Origin: an uncultured Pseudomonadota bacterium
Lineage (GTDB): Bacteria > Myxococcota_A > UBA796 > GCA-2862545
Direction of reading: 5' to 3'
Assembly: GCA_903861005.1 (NCBI GenBank)
Contig: CAIOSP010000200.1
Span: forward strand, 21,782-85,781
Length of the DNA stretch: 64,000 bases
Each line of letters opens with the position of its first letter. Within the stretch, counting starts at the first letter, position 1. Both the position numbers and the translations under genes were made by a program. The notes below the pieces were generated by a model that saw only the letters and a program-made list of their open reading frames with translations, was not told the DNA's origin and ran no database searches. This document shows positions 41,795-50,528 of this stretch, one piece after another.

Positions 41795-42258
41795 AACAGG
41801 CCGAACACCCAGTGAACGGTGCCGCCGATCGACAGGGCGAACGCCAGGGCCGAGAGACCGGCGAGCGTGGCCGCGGCGAGCTCACGGCCAAAGGCCTCAG
41901 CGCCCTCTTCCGCGGTGGCGGCGGACGTGGCGACCGAGAAGCGCCAGAGCCCCGCGCCGAGGGTGAAGAGCACGCCGAAGATCGGAAGGAGACCGGCGCC
42001 CTGGGCGACCGCGCCGAGCGTCTCAGAGTGGCTGGCGTGGTTGGAAGCCCAGGCGGTGACCAACCAGCAGAAGGGCGCCGCGAGCACCCAGGTGCGGAAC
42101 CCGTGAAGGCCGCGCTCCAGCGCGTGCAGCAGCCCGTCCGACACGTCCTCGACACCCAGTTCGCCAGCCAAGCCCGGCAACGCCGCCACCACGCGCCCCG
42201 TCGCCAACGCCACCGCCACGCAGGCGAGGGCCAGCAAGAACGCAAGGTCGAGGGACAT
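41791..42258 (-). CDS. Inner-membrane protein of unknown function, 155 aa
   Basis: ATG 42258 with GGAGGTGGC upstream is the clear start; the longer frame upstream is rejected. Four hydrophobic segments are visible (residues about 3-27, 57-73, 84-104, 120-150), separated by charged loops including GVEDVSDGLLHALERGLHG. No known motif is present. The gene converges on the GT-C-like gene, overlapping it by four bases. Its upstream gap of about 250 bases holds two hairpins but no other gene. Confidence 0.65.
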   Translation of the reverse strand: MSLDLAFLLALACVAVALATGRVVAALPGLAGELGVEDVSDGLLHALERGLHGFRTWVLAAPFCWLVTAWASNHASHSETLGAVAQGAGLLPIFGVLFTLGAGLWRFSVATSAATAEEGAEAFGRELAAATLAGLSALAFALSIGGTVHWVFGLF

Positions 42259-42334
42259 GCCACCTCCGAGGGGATCGTCTACCATCCACCTCATCGGCAC
42301 AAACCATTTTGAATGACAGGGCAGTTTCGGGGCC

Positions 42335-42354
42335 CCCCGCAGAAATCCGCGGGG
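42335..42354. repeat. Short inverted repeat in intergenic gap
   Basis: CCCCGC (42335-42340) and GCGGGG (42349-42354) enclose an 8-base loop, in the gap between the ThrRS stop and the start of the 155-aa membrane protein. It could be part of a transcript end or a 5' untranslated structure; there is no clear role. Confidence 0.25.
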
Positions 42355-42463
42355 AGCGCGCCGGGGACACAATCCCCTGCCCGTCAGCACCCTGGGGTGG
42401 GCGGCCTGCGCGCCCCGCCCCATCGAACAACTACGGACATCAACCGGCAGCGGCGCCCCGCAA

Positions 42464-42492
42464 CGGCGCGCGGCACCCATGGCCGCGCGCCG
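42464..42492 (-). terminator. Strong GC hairpin 3' of thrS
   Basis: A perfect 11-pair stem, CGGCGCGCGGC (42464-42474) with GCCGCGCGCCG (42482-42492), has a 7-base loop and starts about 12 bases after the ThrRS stop codon on the minus strand. There is no T-run. Its position and strength support a transcript-end role. Confidence 0.5.
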
Positions 42493-42504
42493 GAGGGGCG
42501 TTCG

Positions 42505-44316
42505 CTAGAACGGGATCTTGGACTCGCCCTTCACGCGGGCGATGAAGTCCTCGACCTTGATCGAGCCCAGGTCCACGTCGTTGCGGCCGCGGACGGCGAC
42601 GGTGCCTTCCTCGACCTCGCGCGGGCCAATGACGGCCATGTACGGCAGCTTCTTGCCGTGCGCGGCGCGGATCTTGTAGCCGACCTTCTCGTCGCCATCG
42701 TCGAAGGTGGCGCGGACACCGGCGGCCTTCATCTGCGCGAGCACCGAGTGTCCGTACTCGTTCGTCTTCTCGGAGACGGTGAGGATGCGGACCTGCTCAG
42801 GCGCCAGCCAGACGGGGAAGTTGCCGCCGTAGTGCTCGATGAGGATGCCGATGAAGCGCTCAAAGCTGCCCATGACCGCGCGGTGGATGACCACGGGGGT
42901 GTGCAGCAGGTTGTCGGCGCCGGCGTACTGAAGCTCGAAGCGACGCGGCAGCTGGTAGTCGAGCTGGATGGTCGCGCACTGGTGCCGACGCTCCAGCGCG
43001 TCCATGACTTCGAAGTCGATCTTGGGACCGTAGAAGGCGCCGTCGCCCTCCTTGATCTTGTACTCCCGACCCGACCGCGCCAACGCCTCGCGCAGCGCGC
43101 CCTCAGCCCGATCCCACAGCGCGTCGTCGCCGAGCTTGGCGGCGGGGCGCGTGGAGAGGAACAGGTTGAAGGTCATGTCGAAGGCGCCGTAGACGTTCTC
43201 GACGAGCTGCAGCAGCGACGCCACCTCGTCCGCGATCTGATCCTCGCGGCAGAAGATGTGGGCGTCGTCCTGGCAGAACTGACGCACGCGCGTCAGGCCC
43301 GACAGCGCGCCGGAGCGCTCGTTGCGGTGCAGCACACCCTGGTCGTGGATGCGCAGCGGCAGCTCACGGTAGCTGCGCTTGCGCGACCGAAAGATCAGCA
43401 TGTGAGACGGGCAGTTCATGGGCTTGAGGCCCAGGGTCTTCCCGTCATCGTCGCCGTGATCATGCCCGCAGCCAACCTGCGCTTCCTGCTTGTCACCGTG
43501 GTGCGACTCGGGGAAGTGGAACATGTCGTCGCGGTAGTGCTCCCAGTGGCCGGACGTCTCGAACAGCTTGCTGTCGAACACGAGCGGCGTACGAACGACG
43601 TCGTAGCCGGAGCCCGCGAGCAGCTCGCGCATGCGCGAGCCGAGCAGGTTGTAGATGAACTCGCCGTGCGGGAGCCAGAAAGCGGAGCCCGGCGCCCACT
43701 CGTGGAACATGAACAGGTCGAGCTCGCGACCGAGCTTGCGGTGGTCGCGCTTCTTCGCCTCCTCGACGAAGTGCAGGTGCTTCTCGAGCTCCTCCTTCGT
43801 CTCGAACGCGACGCCGTAGACGCGCGTCAGCATCGGGCGCTTCTCGTCGCCGCGCCAGTAGGCGCCCGCGACGCGGGTGAGCTTGAAGTGCTTGAGCTTG
43901 GAAGAGTAGCGGACGTGCGGACCCGCGCACATGTCGGTGAAGTCACCGTGCGTGTAGAAGCCAAAGACCTTGGACGGCAGACCCTCGATCAGCTCGCGCT
44001 TGAAGGGCTGCAGCGTCGCGTCGGCCCAGGCCAGCGCCTCTTCGCGCGGCTTGGCCGTCTGCAGGAACGGGAGGTTCTGCTTGGCGATCGCCTTCATCTC
44101 CTCCTCGATCCGGGGGAGATCGTCCTCGGAGATCACGCCGCCTTCGATGTCCATGTCGTAGTAGAAGCCGTGCTCCACGTGCGGCCCGATCGCGAACCGA
44201 GAGCCCGGGTACAGGTGCGCTACGGCGCTCGCGAGCAAGTGCGCGGTGCTGTGTCGGACGGTCTCGACCGGGGACAGCTCGCGCGGTTGGAAGTCGTAGC
44301 CTTCTTCGTCACTCAT
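42505..44316 (-). CDS. thrS: Threonyl-tRNA synthetase lacking the N-terminal TGS domain
   Basis: ATG 44316, with a GGAG six bases upstream, gives 603 aa. The protein starts directly with the editing domain: HSTAH at 22-26, and C130 with H134 in DMCAGPH complete the editing site. The class II catalytic core follows, with zinc ligands C302 (PMNCPSHM), the His in LHRNE and the His in TPVVIHRA. The anticodon-binding domain (VRILTVSEKTNEYG onward) closes the protein. The ~40-residue TGS (N1) domain of E. coli ThrRS is absent. An insertion rich in His, Asp and Gly lies at about 271-294 just before the zinc Cys. The protein charges tRNA-Thr and, with the editing domain intact, should remove misattached Ser. 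Confidence 0.95.
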   Translation of the reverse strand: MSDEEGYDFQPRELSPVETVRHSTAHLLASAVAHLYPGSRFAIGPHVEHGFYYDMDIEGGVISEDDLPRIEEEMKAIAKQNLPFLQTAKPREEALAWADATLQPFKRELIEGLPSKVFGFYTHGDFTDMCAGPHVRYSSKLKHFKLTRVAGAYWRGDEKRPMLTRVYGVAFETKEELEKHLHFVEEAKKRDHRKLGRELDLFMFHEWAPGSAFWLPHGEFIYNLLGSRMRELLAGSGYDVVRTPLVFDSKLFETSGHWEHYRDDMFHFPESHHGDKQEAQVGCGHDHGDDDGKTLGLKPMNCPSHMLIFRSRKRSYRELPLRIHDQGVLHRNERSGALSGLTRVRQFCQDDAHIFCREDQIADEVASLLQLVENVYGAFDMTFNLFLSTRPAAKLGDDALWDRAEGALREALARSGREYKIKEGDGAFYGPKIDFEVMDALERRHQCATIQLDYQLPRRFELQYAGADNLLHTPVVIHRAVMGSFERFIGILIEHYGGNFPVWLAPEQVRILTVSEKTNEYGHSVLAQMKAAGVRATFDDGDEKVGYKIRAAHGKKLPYMAVIGPREVEEGTVAVRGRNDVDLGSIKVEDFIARVKGESKIPF

Positions 44317-44478
44317 GGCGTGCTCCATGCCGACGCCCCGACGAAGGGCGGGCGGCCAAATCGCTGACGGGGTGCCAGCGGGCGGCGAGCCTATAACGAA
44401 CGCTCGGACCGTGCCCGCGCGGGCTCTGGGGGCGAGGCCGACGTCGGGTCGGGTCGGTGCGCGCGCACGGCAGCGCGG

Positions 44479-45063
44479 TCAGGGCGACTTTTGGTAGGTG
44501 CCGATCAGCTCGGCCTTGGCCAGGACATGCCCTGCGATCGCCGCTTCGAGCGCGTCACGGGTGAGCGGGCCCCGGTCGCCCAGCACCGTGTCCAGCGCGT
44601 AGAGCGTGTGGAAGTAGCGGTGGCGACCGATCGGCGGGCACGGGCCGCCGTAGCCTGCCTTGCCCAAGTCGCTGTTCCCATCCCGGCCGCCGGTCGGGGC
44701 GACCTGCGCGCCCTTCGCGAGGCCCGTGAGCTCCGGCGGAAGGTCGTACATCACCCAGTGGACCCACTGACGCTTGGGTGCGGCGGGGTCCGGCACGTCC
44801 GGGTCGTGCTCAATGAGGACGAAGCTGCGGGTGCCCGCCGGCGCGCCCGACCAGGCCAACTCGGGCGACGTGTCGCCGCCCTGGCAGGTGTACTCGAGGG
44901 GGATCTCAGCGCCCGGCGCGAACGCGGGAGAGGTCAGGGAGAGCGGGGCCATCGCCACCTCGGGTTGAGCGACGACGGGCGACGTCGACTTGTCGGCGCC
45001 TTCGCTTGGGTTGGGCGCGACGCACCCGGCCGACAGCAGACACAGGGCGATCCCAGGACGCAC
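44479..45063 (-). CDS. YbhB/YbcL-family (PEBP/Raf-kinase-inhibitor-like) lipoprotein
   Basis: GTG 45063, with GGAGGG nine bases upstream, gives 194 aa with lipobox SAG-C at residues 11-14. The PEBP fold is plain: LTSPAFAPGAEIPLEYTCQGGDTSPELAW, then DPDVPD, QWVHWVMYDLP, and YGGPCPPIGRHRYFHTLYALD. These form the phospholipid/anion-binding pocket of the family. Bacterial members such as E. coli YbhB/YbcL have unclear roles. The gene starts eight bases after the TSP3-repeat lipoprotein stops, so they are cotranscribed. Confidence 0.9.
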   Translation of the reverse strand: MRPGIALCLLSAGCVAPNPSEGADKSTSPVVAQPEVAMAPLSLTSPAFAPGAEIPLEYTCQGGDTSPELAWSGAPAGTRSFVLIEHDPDVPDPAAPKRQWVHWVMYDLPPELTGLAKGAQVAPTGGRDGNSDLGKAGYGGPCPPIGRHRYFHTLYALDTVLGDRGPLTRDALEAAIAGHVLAKAELIGTYQKSP

Positions 45064-45071
45064 GTGCCCTC

Positions 45072-46334
45072 CTAGATGTCGTCGCCGGCCCAGTTCGGGT
45101 TGTGGCCGTGCAGGATCTCGTCGCCGTCGTTCTCGCCGCCGCCGTCAGTGTCGGGGTCGGTCGGGCGGGTGCCGTGCACGCGCACCTCGGCGGCGTCCGT
45201 CAGGCCGTCGCCATCTGTGTCCACGAGCAGCGGGTTGGTGTTGTGCGCCAGCACCTCGACACCGTCCGTCAGGCCGTCACCGTCGGTGTCGTCGTCGAGC
45301 GGATCGCTGTTCCAGCGCAGCGCCTCGGCGCCGTCCGAGAGCCCGTCGCGGTCGGTGTCCTGCGAGAGCGGATCGGTGCCGATGTCGACCTCAGCGCGGT
45401 CGCGCATTCCGTCGTGGTCCGAGTCCGGGTCCTGCGGGTTGGTGCCCAGGTGCCGCTCGTCGTCGTCCGAGAGGCCGTCGTGATCGGCGTCGGGGCCAGG
45501 CGTGCCGATCACGCCGCCGTCGTCGCCGGGCCAGCGCGGGTCGGTGCCGTCGTCCAGCTCCACGTCGTCCGTGACGCCGCCGCCATCGCTGTCGGCGAGC
45601 GCGGGATCGGTGCCGAACAGCACCACCTCGTCGTCGTCGTCGAGGCCGTCGCCGTCGGTGTCCACCTCGGTCGGGTCCGACCCGAACACCTTCACCTCAG
45701 CGCCATCCGAGAGCCGATCGCCGTCCGAGTCTGGATCATCGGGATCGCAGCCGTTCGCCGCCTCCTGCGAGTCGGGCAGACCGTCGCCGTCGCGGTCCGG
45801 CAGACCGGCGTCCGGGTCGGGGACGACGTCGTCGCCGCCGTACCACGGATTGGTGCCGGAGCTCAGCTCGTCGAAGTCGTTCACGCCACCGCCGTCGGTG
45901 TCGTCGTTCAGCGGATCGGTGCCCTGGGTGTTCTCCGCGCCGTCCTCCAGGCCGTCATCGTCGCTGTCGGCGTCGTCCGGATCGGTGCCGAGGCGCGCCT
46001 CCACCGCGTCGGAGAGGCCGTCGCCGTCGCTGTCCACCGGGCCCGTGTCGCCGCCGCCTGCGCTCCCACCGCCGCTGCCGCCCGCCACCAGGGGGTCGGA
46101 GCCCGCGTCCACCTCGTCGCCGTCCGACACGCCGTCGCCGTCGCTGTCGGGGTTGAACGGATCGGTGCCCCGCGAGTCCTCCTGAGCGTTGCTCAGGCCG
46201 TCGCCGTCGGGGTCGCTCTCGTCTTGCGACGACACGTCGCCCGCCCCCTTCCCCGCGGGCGAATCCTCCGCCTTGAACGTGAGGCAGCCCGTCGACAGGG
46301 CGAGCAGCCCAGCGATCCCCAGAACGCGGCGCAT
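45072..46334 (-). CDS. Thrombospondin-type-3 repeat calcium-binding lipoprotein
   Basis: ATG 46334, with GGGAGGAATC upstream, gives 420 aa with lipobox STG-C near residue 17. Almost the whole mature protein is a tandem array of D-x-D-x-D-G-D/x-L-S-D units (for example DPDSDGDRLSDGAEV, DTDGDGLTDGVEV), at least a dozen in all. The spacers read GTDP, GTNPWYGGDD and the like. These loops bind calcium and form an extended rigid rod in TSP3 proteins. There is no recognisable enzymatic domain, so a surface stalk or scaffold is likely. It is followed after eight bases by the PEBP lipoprotein gene. Confidence 0.88.
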   Translation of the reverse strand: MRRVLGIAGLLALSTGCLTFKAEDSPAGKGAGDVSSQDESDPDGDGLSNAQEDSRGTDPFNPDSDGDGVSDGDEVDAGSDPLVAGGSGGGSAGGGDTGPVDSDGDGLSDAVEARLGTDPDDADSDDDGLEDGAENTQGTDPLNDDTDGGGVNDFDELSSGTNPWYGGDDVVPDPDAGLPDRDGDGLPDSQEAANGCDPDDPDSDGDRLSDGAEVKVFGSDPTEVDTDGDGLDDDDEVVLFGTDPALADSDGGGVTDDVELDDGTDPRWPGDDGGVIGTPGPDADHDGLSDDDERHLGTNPQDPDSDHDGMRDRAEVDIGTDPLSQDTDRDGLSDGAEALRWNSDPLDDDTDGDGLTDGVEVLAHNTNPLLVDTDGDGLTDAAEVRVHGTRPTDPDTDGGGENDGDEILHGHNPNWAGDDI

Positions 46335-46426
46335 GATTCCTCCCAGAACGCACGACGCGGCGTTGTAGCACGATCACGTCGGATCCGCGCGAATGCCGCC
46401 ATCGACGCGGCACGCTACGCTTGGCC

Positions 46427-47848
46427 ATGTGGGGTGCTCGCGTGCGTCGTCTGTCTGCGCTGTGGATCGCGGGAGCAACCCTCTCCTGTCACGCCGCCAA
46501 TGCACCCCCTCCCGACGAGGTCGTCGAGGACACAGACAAGGTCGACACCGACCCCGCGCCGGACACCGACGTGAAGCGCCCACCCAACGTCTTGCTGGTG
46601 GTGATGGACGACGTCGGCGTGGACGCGGTGTCGACCTATGGCGTGCAGCCCACGGCGCCGTCCACCCCCACCCTGGATCGCCTGGCCGCTGAGGGCGTGC
46701 GCTTCGAACACGCGTGGGCGATGCCCGTGTGCACCCCCACGCGCGCCGCCCTGCTCACCGGACGCATGCCGCGCCGGACCGGGATCGGCACCGGGGTGGG
46801 TCCGTTCGATCGGAAGGGCGGCCTGCCGCTCTCCGAGGTGACGATCGCCGAGATGCTCCGCGCCGCGCCCATCCCCTACGCCACCACGGCTATCGGCAAG
46901 TGGCACCTGTCGACCACCGACGTGGGCGGCCTGGACGCGCCGAACCTGCAGGGGTTCGACCACTATCGGGGCGCCATCGCCAACCTGCTGCCTGCCCAGA
47001 CCACCGATGGATCCAACCAGGACTACTTCCGCTGGCAGGAGACGCAGGACGGCGTGACCGCCTGGCGCACCGGCTACGCCACCGAGGCCGAGGTTGACGA
47101 CGCGCTCGCGGCGGTCCACACGATGCCGGAGCCATGGTTCCTGTACATGGCCTTCCACGCCGCGCACGCGCCCTACCAGCCGCCGCATACGATGACGGGC
47201 GTGGGCCAGGATCCGCCGACGCAGTTCGAGGCCACCGTGCGCGCGCTGGACACTGAGCTGGGCCGCCTGCTCGACGGGCTCGGCGAGGCACGGCTCGCGA
47301 ACACGATCGTCGTAGTGCTGGGCGACAACGGCACACCACCCGTCGCCGAGCGACCGCCCTTCGACGCCGACCCGTCCAAGTTCACGATCTTCGAGGGTGG
47401 GGTCCACGTCCCCCTCCTGGTCCGCTGGCCGGGCGTGGCCAAGGCAGGCGGCGTCAGCGACGCGCTCATCCACGTGACCGACGTGTTCCCCACCGTGGCG
47501 CGGGCCGCGGGCGTCCCTGAAGAGACTTGGCCCGTGCTCGATGGCGTCGACCTGGCGCCCGCCCTTCGCGAGCCTGCGACCGGCGTCGCGCACCCGCTCC
47601 TCTTCACCGAGGAGTTCAACCCCAACGGCGTCAGCGCCCTGCGCCTCGGCGACCAGGTCGCCGTCCGAGACGAACGCTACAAGCTCATCCGCTACGTCGG
47701 CCTGGGTGACGCGCTGTTCGACATGCGAGGACTGGTGGTCGAGGGCGACCCCATCGAGGTCGTCGCCGGGAGCCCGGAGGAGGCGGAGCAGGCCAAGCTC
47801 ACGGCCGGGCTCGACGCGATCCTCGCGACGATGCCGCCGCAGCCATAG
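46427..47848 (+). CDS. Sulfatase-family lipoprotein (arylsulfatase-like)
   Basis: ATG 46427 gives about 473 aa; TTG 46421 in the same frame is an alternative. Lipobox TLS-C falls at residues 18-21. An acidic Asp-Thr-Asp linker (about 33-50) leads to the alkaline-phosphatase-superfamily fold. The metal-binding DD is at 61-62, the sulfatase signature C102-T-P-T-R holds the Cys that is converted to formylglycine, GKWHLST follows, and the second metal site is LGDNG. Cys-type maturation implies a formylglycine-generating enzyme elsewhere in the genome. Substrates of the family are sulphated sugars or aryl sulphates. It is transcribed divergently from the TSP3 gene. Confidence 0.9.
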   Translation: MWGARVRRLSALWIAGATLSCHAANAPPPDEVVEDTDKVDTDPAPDTDVKRPPNVLLVVMDDVGVDAVSTYGVQPTAPSTPTLDRLAAEGVRFEHAWAMPVCTPTRAALLTGRMPRRTGIGTGVGPFDRKGGLPLSEVTIAEMLRAAPIPYATTAIGKWHLSTTDVGGLDAPNLQGFDHYRGAIANLLPAQTTDGSNQDYFRWQETQDGVTAWRTGYATEAEVDDALAAVHTMPEPWFLYMAFHAAHAPYQPPHTMTGVGQDPPTQFEATVRALDTELGRLLDGLGEARLANTIVVVLGDNGTPPVAERPPFDADPSKFTIFEGGVHVPLLVRWPGVAKAGGVSDALIHVTDVFPTVARAAGVPEETWPVLDGVDLAPALREPATGVAHPLLFTEEFNPNGVSALRLGDQVAVRDERYKLIRYVGLGDALFDMRGLVVEGDPIEVVAGSPEEAEQAKLTAGLDAILATMPPQP

Positions 47849-47852
47849 CGGC

Positions 47853-49280
47853 CTAGAAGCGCCCGAGCGCGACCAGCAGGTCGATGGCGGCGGACTCGCG
47901 GTTGGTGCGCTCCAGCACCTCAGACAGCTTGGAGCCCTGCAGGCCCAGCCGGGCGCCGTCCACGTCGAGCCAGGTGGCGCTCCCGGCCTGGTAGGCCGCC
48001 TCGGCCAGGCGGAGGTTCTCCTCGGCCAACTTCACCTCGTCGAGGACGGCGGCGTAGGCGGCCTCAGCGCGGTGGTACTGGTCCCGGCCCAGCTCGACTT
48101 GGTCGGCCACGTCGGTGCGTGCCTTCTCCACCAGGATGGCCGCGGCGCGACGCTTGCTTGCACTGTCCAGCTCGTTGGCGATGCGCATGCCGCCGTCGAA
48201 GATCTGCCACGTGAAGTCCAGGCCGATCTTCCACTGGAAGTGCTCGGGCACAAACCCCGGGGTCTGGTTGTAGACCTCGGTAAAGGCGAAGTCGACGCGA
48301 GGCAGCCACTCAAGGTTGCGTGCGGTCGCCATGGCGCCGGCCGCCTTGCTGCGGAGCTGGCTGGCGGCGAGGTCGCTGCGGTCTGCCAACGCCTTGGCGA
48401 CGGTGGCGTCGCTCGGCACCGCGATGGGGGCGCCGGGGGTGACGACGGTGTCCGCGGGGAGACCCGTGAGCTTGGCGAAGGCGGCCTCGGCCACCGCGCG
48501 CTGCTGCGTCGCGCCCAGCCAGTCGCGCTCGGCGCGGCTGACCGCGAGCTGCGCCTGCAGCACCGCCCGACCGTCCGACAGGCCCGCGTCCACCTGCGCC
48601 TGCGCGAGCGCGAGCTGATGCTTGGCCAGGCCTCGACCTTCGTCCGCGACGCCGACCGCCTCACGCGCCGCGAGCACGCCGTAGGCGACCTTGGCCGCGC
48701 CGCCGCGGATCTGCTGTGCAGCGCGCCGCTCGTCGGCCACCGCCGCTTGGTAGATGCGGTTGGCGGAGCGGAAGGCCGGGAACGCAAACGCCGACAGCAC
48801 CGGCTGGTTGACCGCGAGGTAGCCGGTCCACGAGCTCTTCGGCTGGATGATGATCGGCTCCGTCCCCGCCGTCCCGGAGCCGAGGGACGAGAAGATGTTC
48901 TCGAACGCAGGCCCCAGCGCGTCCTGCAGGAAGGCCGCCGTGAACGGGCTGTCCGGGTGCGTGAGCAGCGGCGCGAAGACCGCCGGGTCCAACGCGGAGC
49001 CGCCGCCAAAGGTGGAGGCCGGATCGAACTTCACCTCGTCCTGGTTCAGCGTGTACGTCGCGCCCGTGGTCACGCGAGGCAACACCAGCGCCATCACCTG
49101 CCACTTGCCCGCCGCCGCCTGAAGGGTCGCCTCATGGGCGAGCTTGAGGTCGGGGTTGTTTGCCTCGGCCGCCGCGATCACCTGATCCACAGACTCAGCG
49201 TGGGCCAGCGCGGGGAGCGCGAGCGACACCAGGAGTCCGAACGGCGCGAGTCGGGGGGCACGAGCGATCACAACAGCCAC
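47853..49280 (-). CDS. TolC-family outer-membrane efflux protein
   Basis: This protein of about 475 aa has a signal peptide ending AHA-E. It contains the twofold repeat of long helices and short strands typical of TolC (AHEATLQAAAGKWQVMALVLPRVTTGATYTLNQ, and the second-half counterpart NLEWLPRVDFAFTEVYNQ). It forms the outer-membrane/periplasmic tunnel of tripartite efflux or type I secretion systems. No membrane-fusion protein or inner-membrane pump is adjacent, so the partner must be elsewhere. The start is uncertain: GTG 49280 has no clear ribosome site, and GTG 49271 is an alternative. It converges on the sulfatase gene with four bases between. Confidence 0.85.
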   Translation of the reverse strand: MAVVIARAPRLAPFGLLVSLALPALAHAESVDQVIAAAEANNPDLKLAHEATLQAAAGKWQVMALVLPRVTTGATYTLNQDEVKFDPASTFGGGSALDPAVFAPLLTHPDSPFTAAFLQDALGPAFENIFSSLGSGTAGTEPIIIQPKSSWTGYLAVNQPVLSAFAFPAFRSANRIYQAAVADERRAAQQIRGGAAKVAYGVLAAREAVGVADEGRGLAKHQLALAQAQVDAGLSDGRAVLQAQLAVSRAERDWLGATQQRAVAEAAFAKLTGLPADTVVTPGAPIAVPSDATVAKALADRSDLAASQLRSKAAGAMATARNLEWLPRVDFAFTEVYNQTPGFVPEHFQWKIGLDFTWQIFDGGMRIANELDSASKRRAAAILVEKARTDVADQVELGRDQYHRAEAAYAAVLDEVKLAEENLRLAEAAYQAGSATWLDVDGARLGLQGSKLSEVLERTNRESAAIDLLVALGRF

Positions 49281-49452
49281 CGGATGTGGAGGGGGGCCGC
49301 CCCTTTACCGTTCTGCGCGCCCGCGTCGACCCGTGCGCGCCGGTCCATGACGCAACGCGACGACGCGCCCCCCGCCCGGAAAGCGCCGGTCCAGGCCCGT
49401 ATGGGACGCCTGGGATCGGTGCGTTACGTGGACCGGAAGAACGAAGGACCCG

Positions 49453-50433
49453 GTGGCCACTTCCACACTCCCGAACGACACCCAGCCGCTCGCGCTTGAA
49501 CTGCACGGGCTGCTCGGCCAGATCGATCCGGCGCGCTGGCGCCCCGACGTGGAGACCCGCGTCCGCCAGAAGCTCGCCGAGCTGCGCGCCTCTGTGGAGC
49601 GCCTGGTCGCGACCTTTGACCCGCGCGGTCCGTTCTCGGCCGTCCGCGACGCGCTGACGGTCGCGCTCCGCATCCTGACCGACGGTGTCCCCGCGGCGGG
49701 CCTGGGCAAGCGCCCCGCCCGCGCCGCCTGGAAGACCTTCCGCAAGGATCTGACCCACGCCTACGAGGCGCTGTCCAAGCACCTGGAAGCCTGGGACATC
49801 CACGTCCCCGCGCTGCGTCCCACCAACTACGCCCGCAACGTCTTCCACGTCTGCGGCGGCACGTCGGCGGCGCTGACGCTTTGGGCCTTCCCGTCGCAGT
49901 CGGTCCTGGTCGGGATGATGACGGCGATCACGGTCTGGGCGTGGAGCGTGGAGACGCTGCGCCGTCGCTCGCCCAAGCTCAACGAGTGGATGATGTGGGC
50001 GTTCGGCCCGGTCGCCCACCCGCACGAGGCGCATCGGGTCAACTCGGCCACCTGGTACGCCACGGCGCTCCTGATCCTGGCGCTGCTCGACATCCACGTC
50101 GCGAGCTTGGTGGCGCTGCTGGTGCTCGGCTACGGCGACCCGATGGCCGCGATCATCGGCCGCCGTTTTGGTCGCACCAAGCTGGTCAATGGCCGCAGCC
50201 TTGAGGGAACCTCCGCGTTCGTGGTCGCGGGCGGCCTGGTCGGCACCCTGGCCCTGACGCTGTGCTACCCCACGTTGCCGTTCACGGCGGCGCTCGCCAC
50301 CGCCTTCGCCGGCGCGTTCGTCGGCAGCCTAGCGGAGCTGTTCAGCCGTCGGATCGACGACAACTTCTCGATCCCGCTGACCGCCGCGGCGGCCGCGACC
50401 GTCACGCTGCACCTCCTCGGCTACTCGGCTTAG
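49453..50433 (+). CDS. SEC59/DGK1/VTE5-family membrane kinase or cytidylyltransferase-like protein
   Basis: GTG 49453, with AAGGA upstream, gives 326 aa. The first ~120 residues are soluble and helical. The remaining part has about five to six membrane helices with the family motif ALLVLGYGDPMAAIIGRRFGR, followed by LVNGRSLEGTSAF. The G-D-x-x-A-x-x-x-G-R block is shared by dolichol kinase, yeast Dgk1, phytol kinase VTE5 and CDP-diglyceride-type enzymes. It probably phosphorylates an isoprenoid or diacylglycerol using a nucleotide. The long soluble N-terminus is not typical of the short bacterial members. It is transcribed away from tolC and ends about 95 bases before the his leader. Confidence 0.78.
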   Translation: MATSTLPNDTQPLALELHGLLGQIDPARWRPDVETRVRQKLAELRASVERLVATFDPRGPFSAVRDALTVALRILTDGVPAAGLGKRPARAAWKTFRKDLTHAYEALSKHLEAWDIHVPALRPTNYARNVFHVCGGTSAALTLWAFPSQSVLVGMMTAITVWAWSVETLRRRSPKLNEWMMWAFGPVAHPHEAHRVNSATWYATALLILALLDIHVASLVALLVLGYGDPMAAIIGRRFGRTKLVNGRSLEGTSAFVVAGGLVGTLALTLCYPTLPFTAALATAFAGAFVGSLAELFSRRIDDNFSIPLTAAAAATVTLHLLGYSA

Positions 50434-50491
50434 CTCCTACCCTTTAGAGCGCCTACGGCTGGCCTCTCACACGACCAGCCCCGGACCCGGC

Positions 50492-50520
50492 TTGACCGGC
50501 GGGCGTCGCCGTGGCATTCT
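50492..50520 (+). promoter_or_regulatory. Candidate promoter of the his operon
   Basis: TTGACC (50492-50497) and CATTCT (50515-50520) are spaced 17 bases apart. The first is five of six to the -35 consensus, the second only three of six to the -10. Transcription would begin near 50527, almost exactly at the leader-peptide ATG at 50529, implying a leaderless or nearly leaderless hisL. A promoter further upstream cannot be excluded. Confidence 0.3.
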
Positions 50521-50528
50521 GGACGACC

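Noticed and set aside
44413..44424. 12-base palindrome GCCCGCGCGGGC downstream of the PEBP gene
   Set aside because: No loop for a stable hairpin, and composition makes it a likely chance event.
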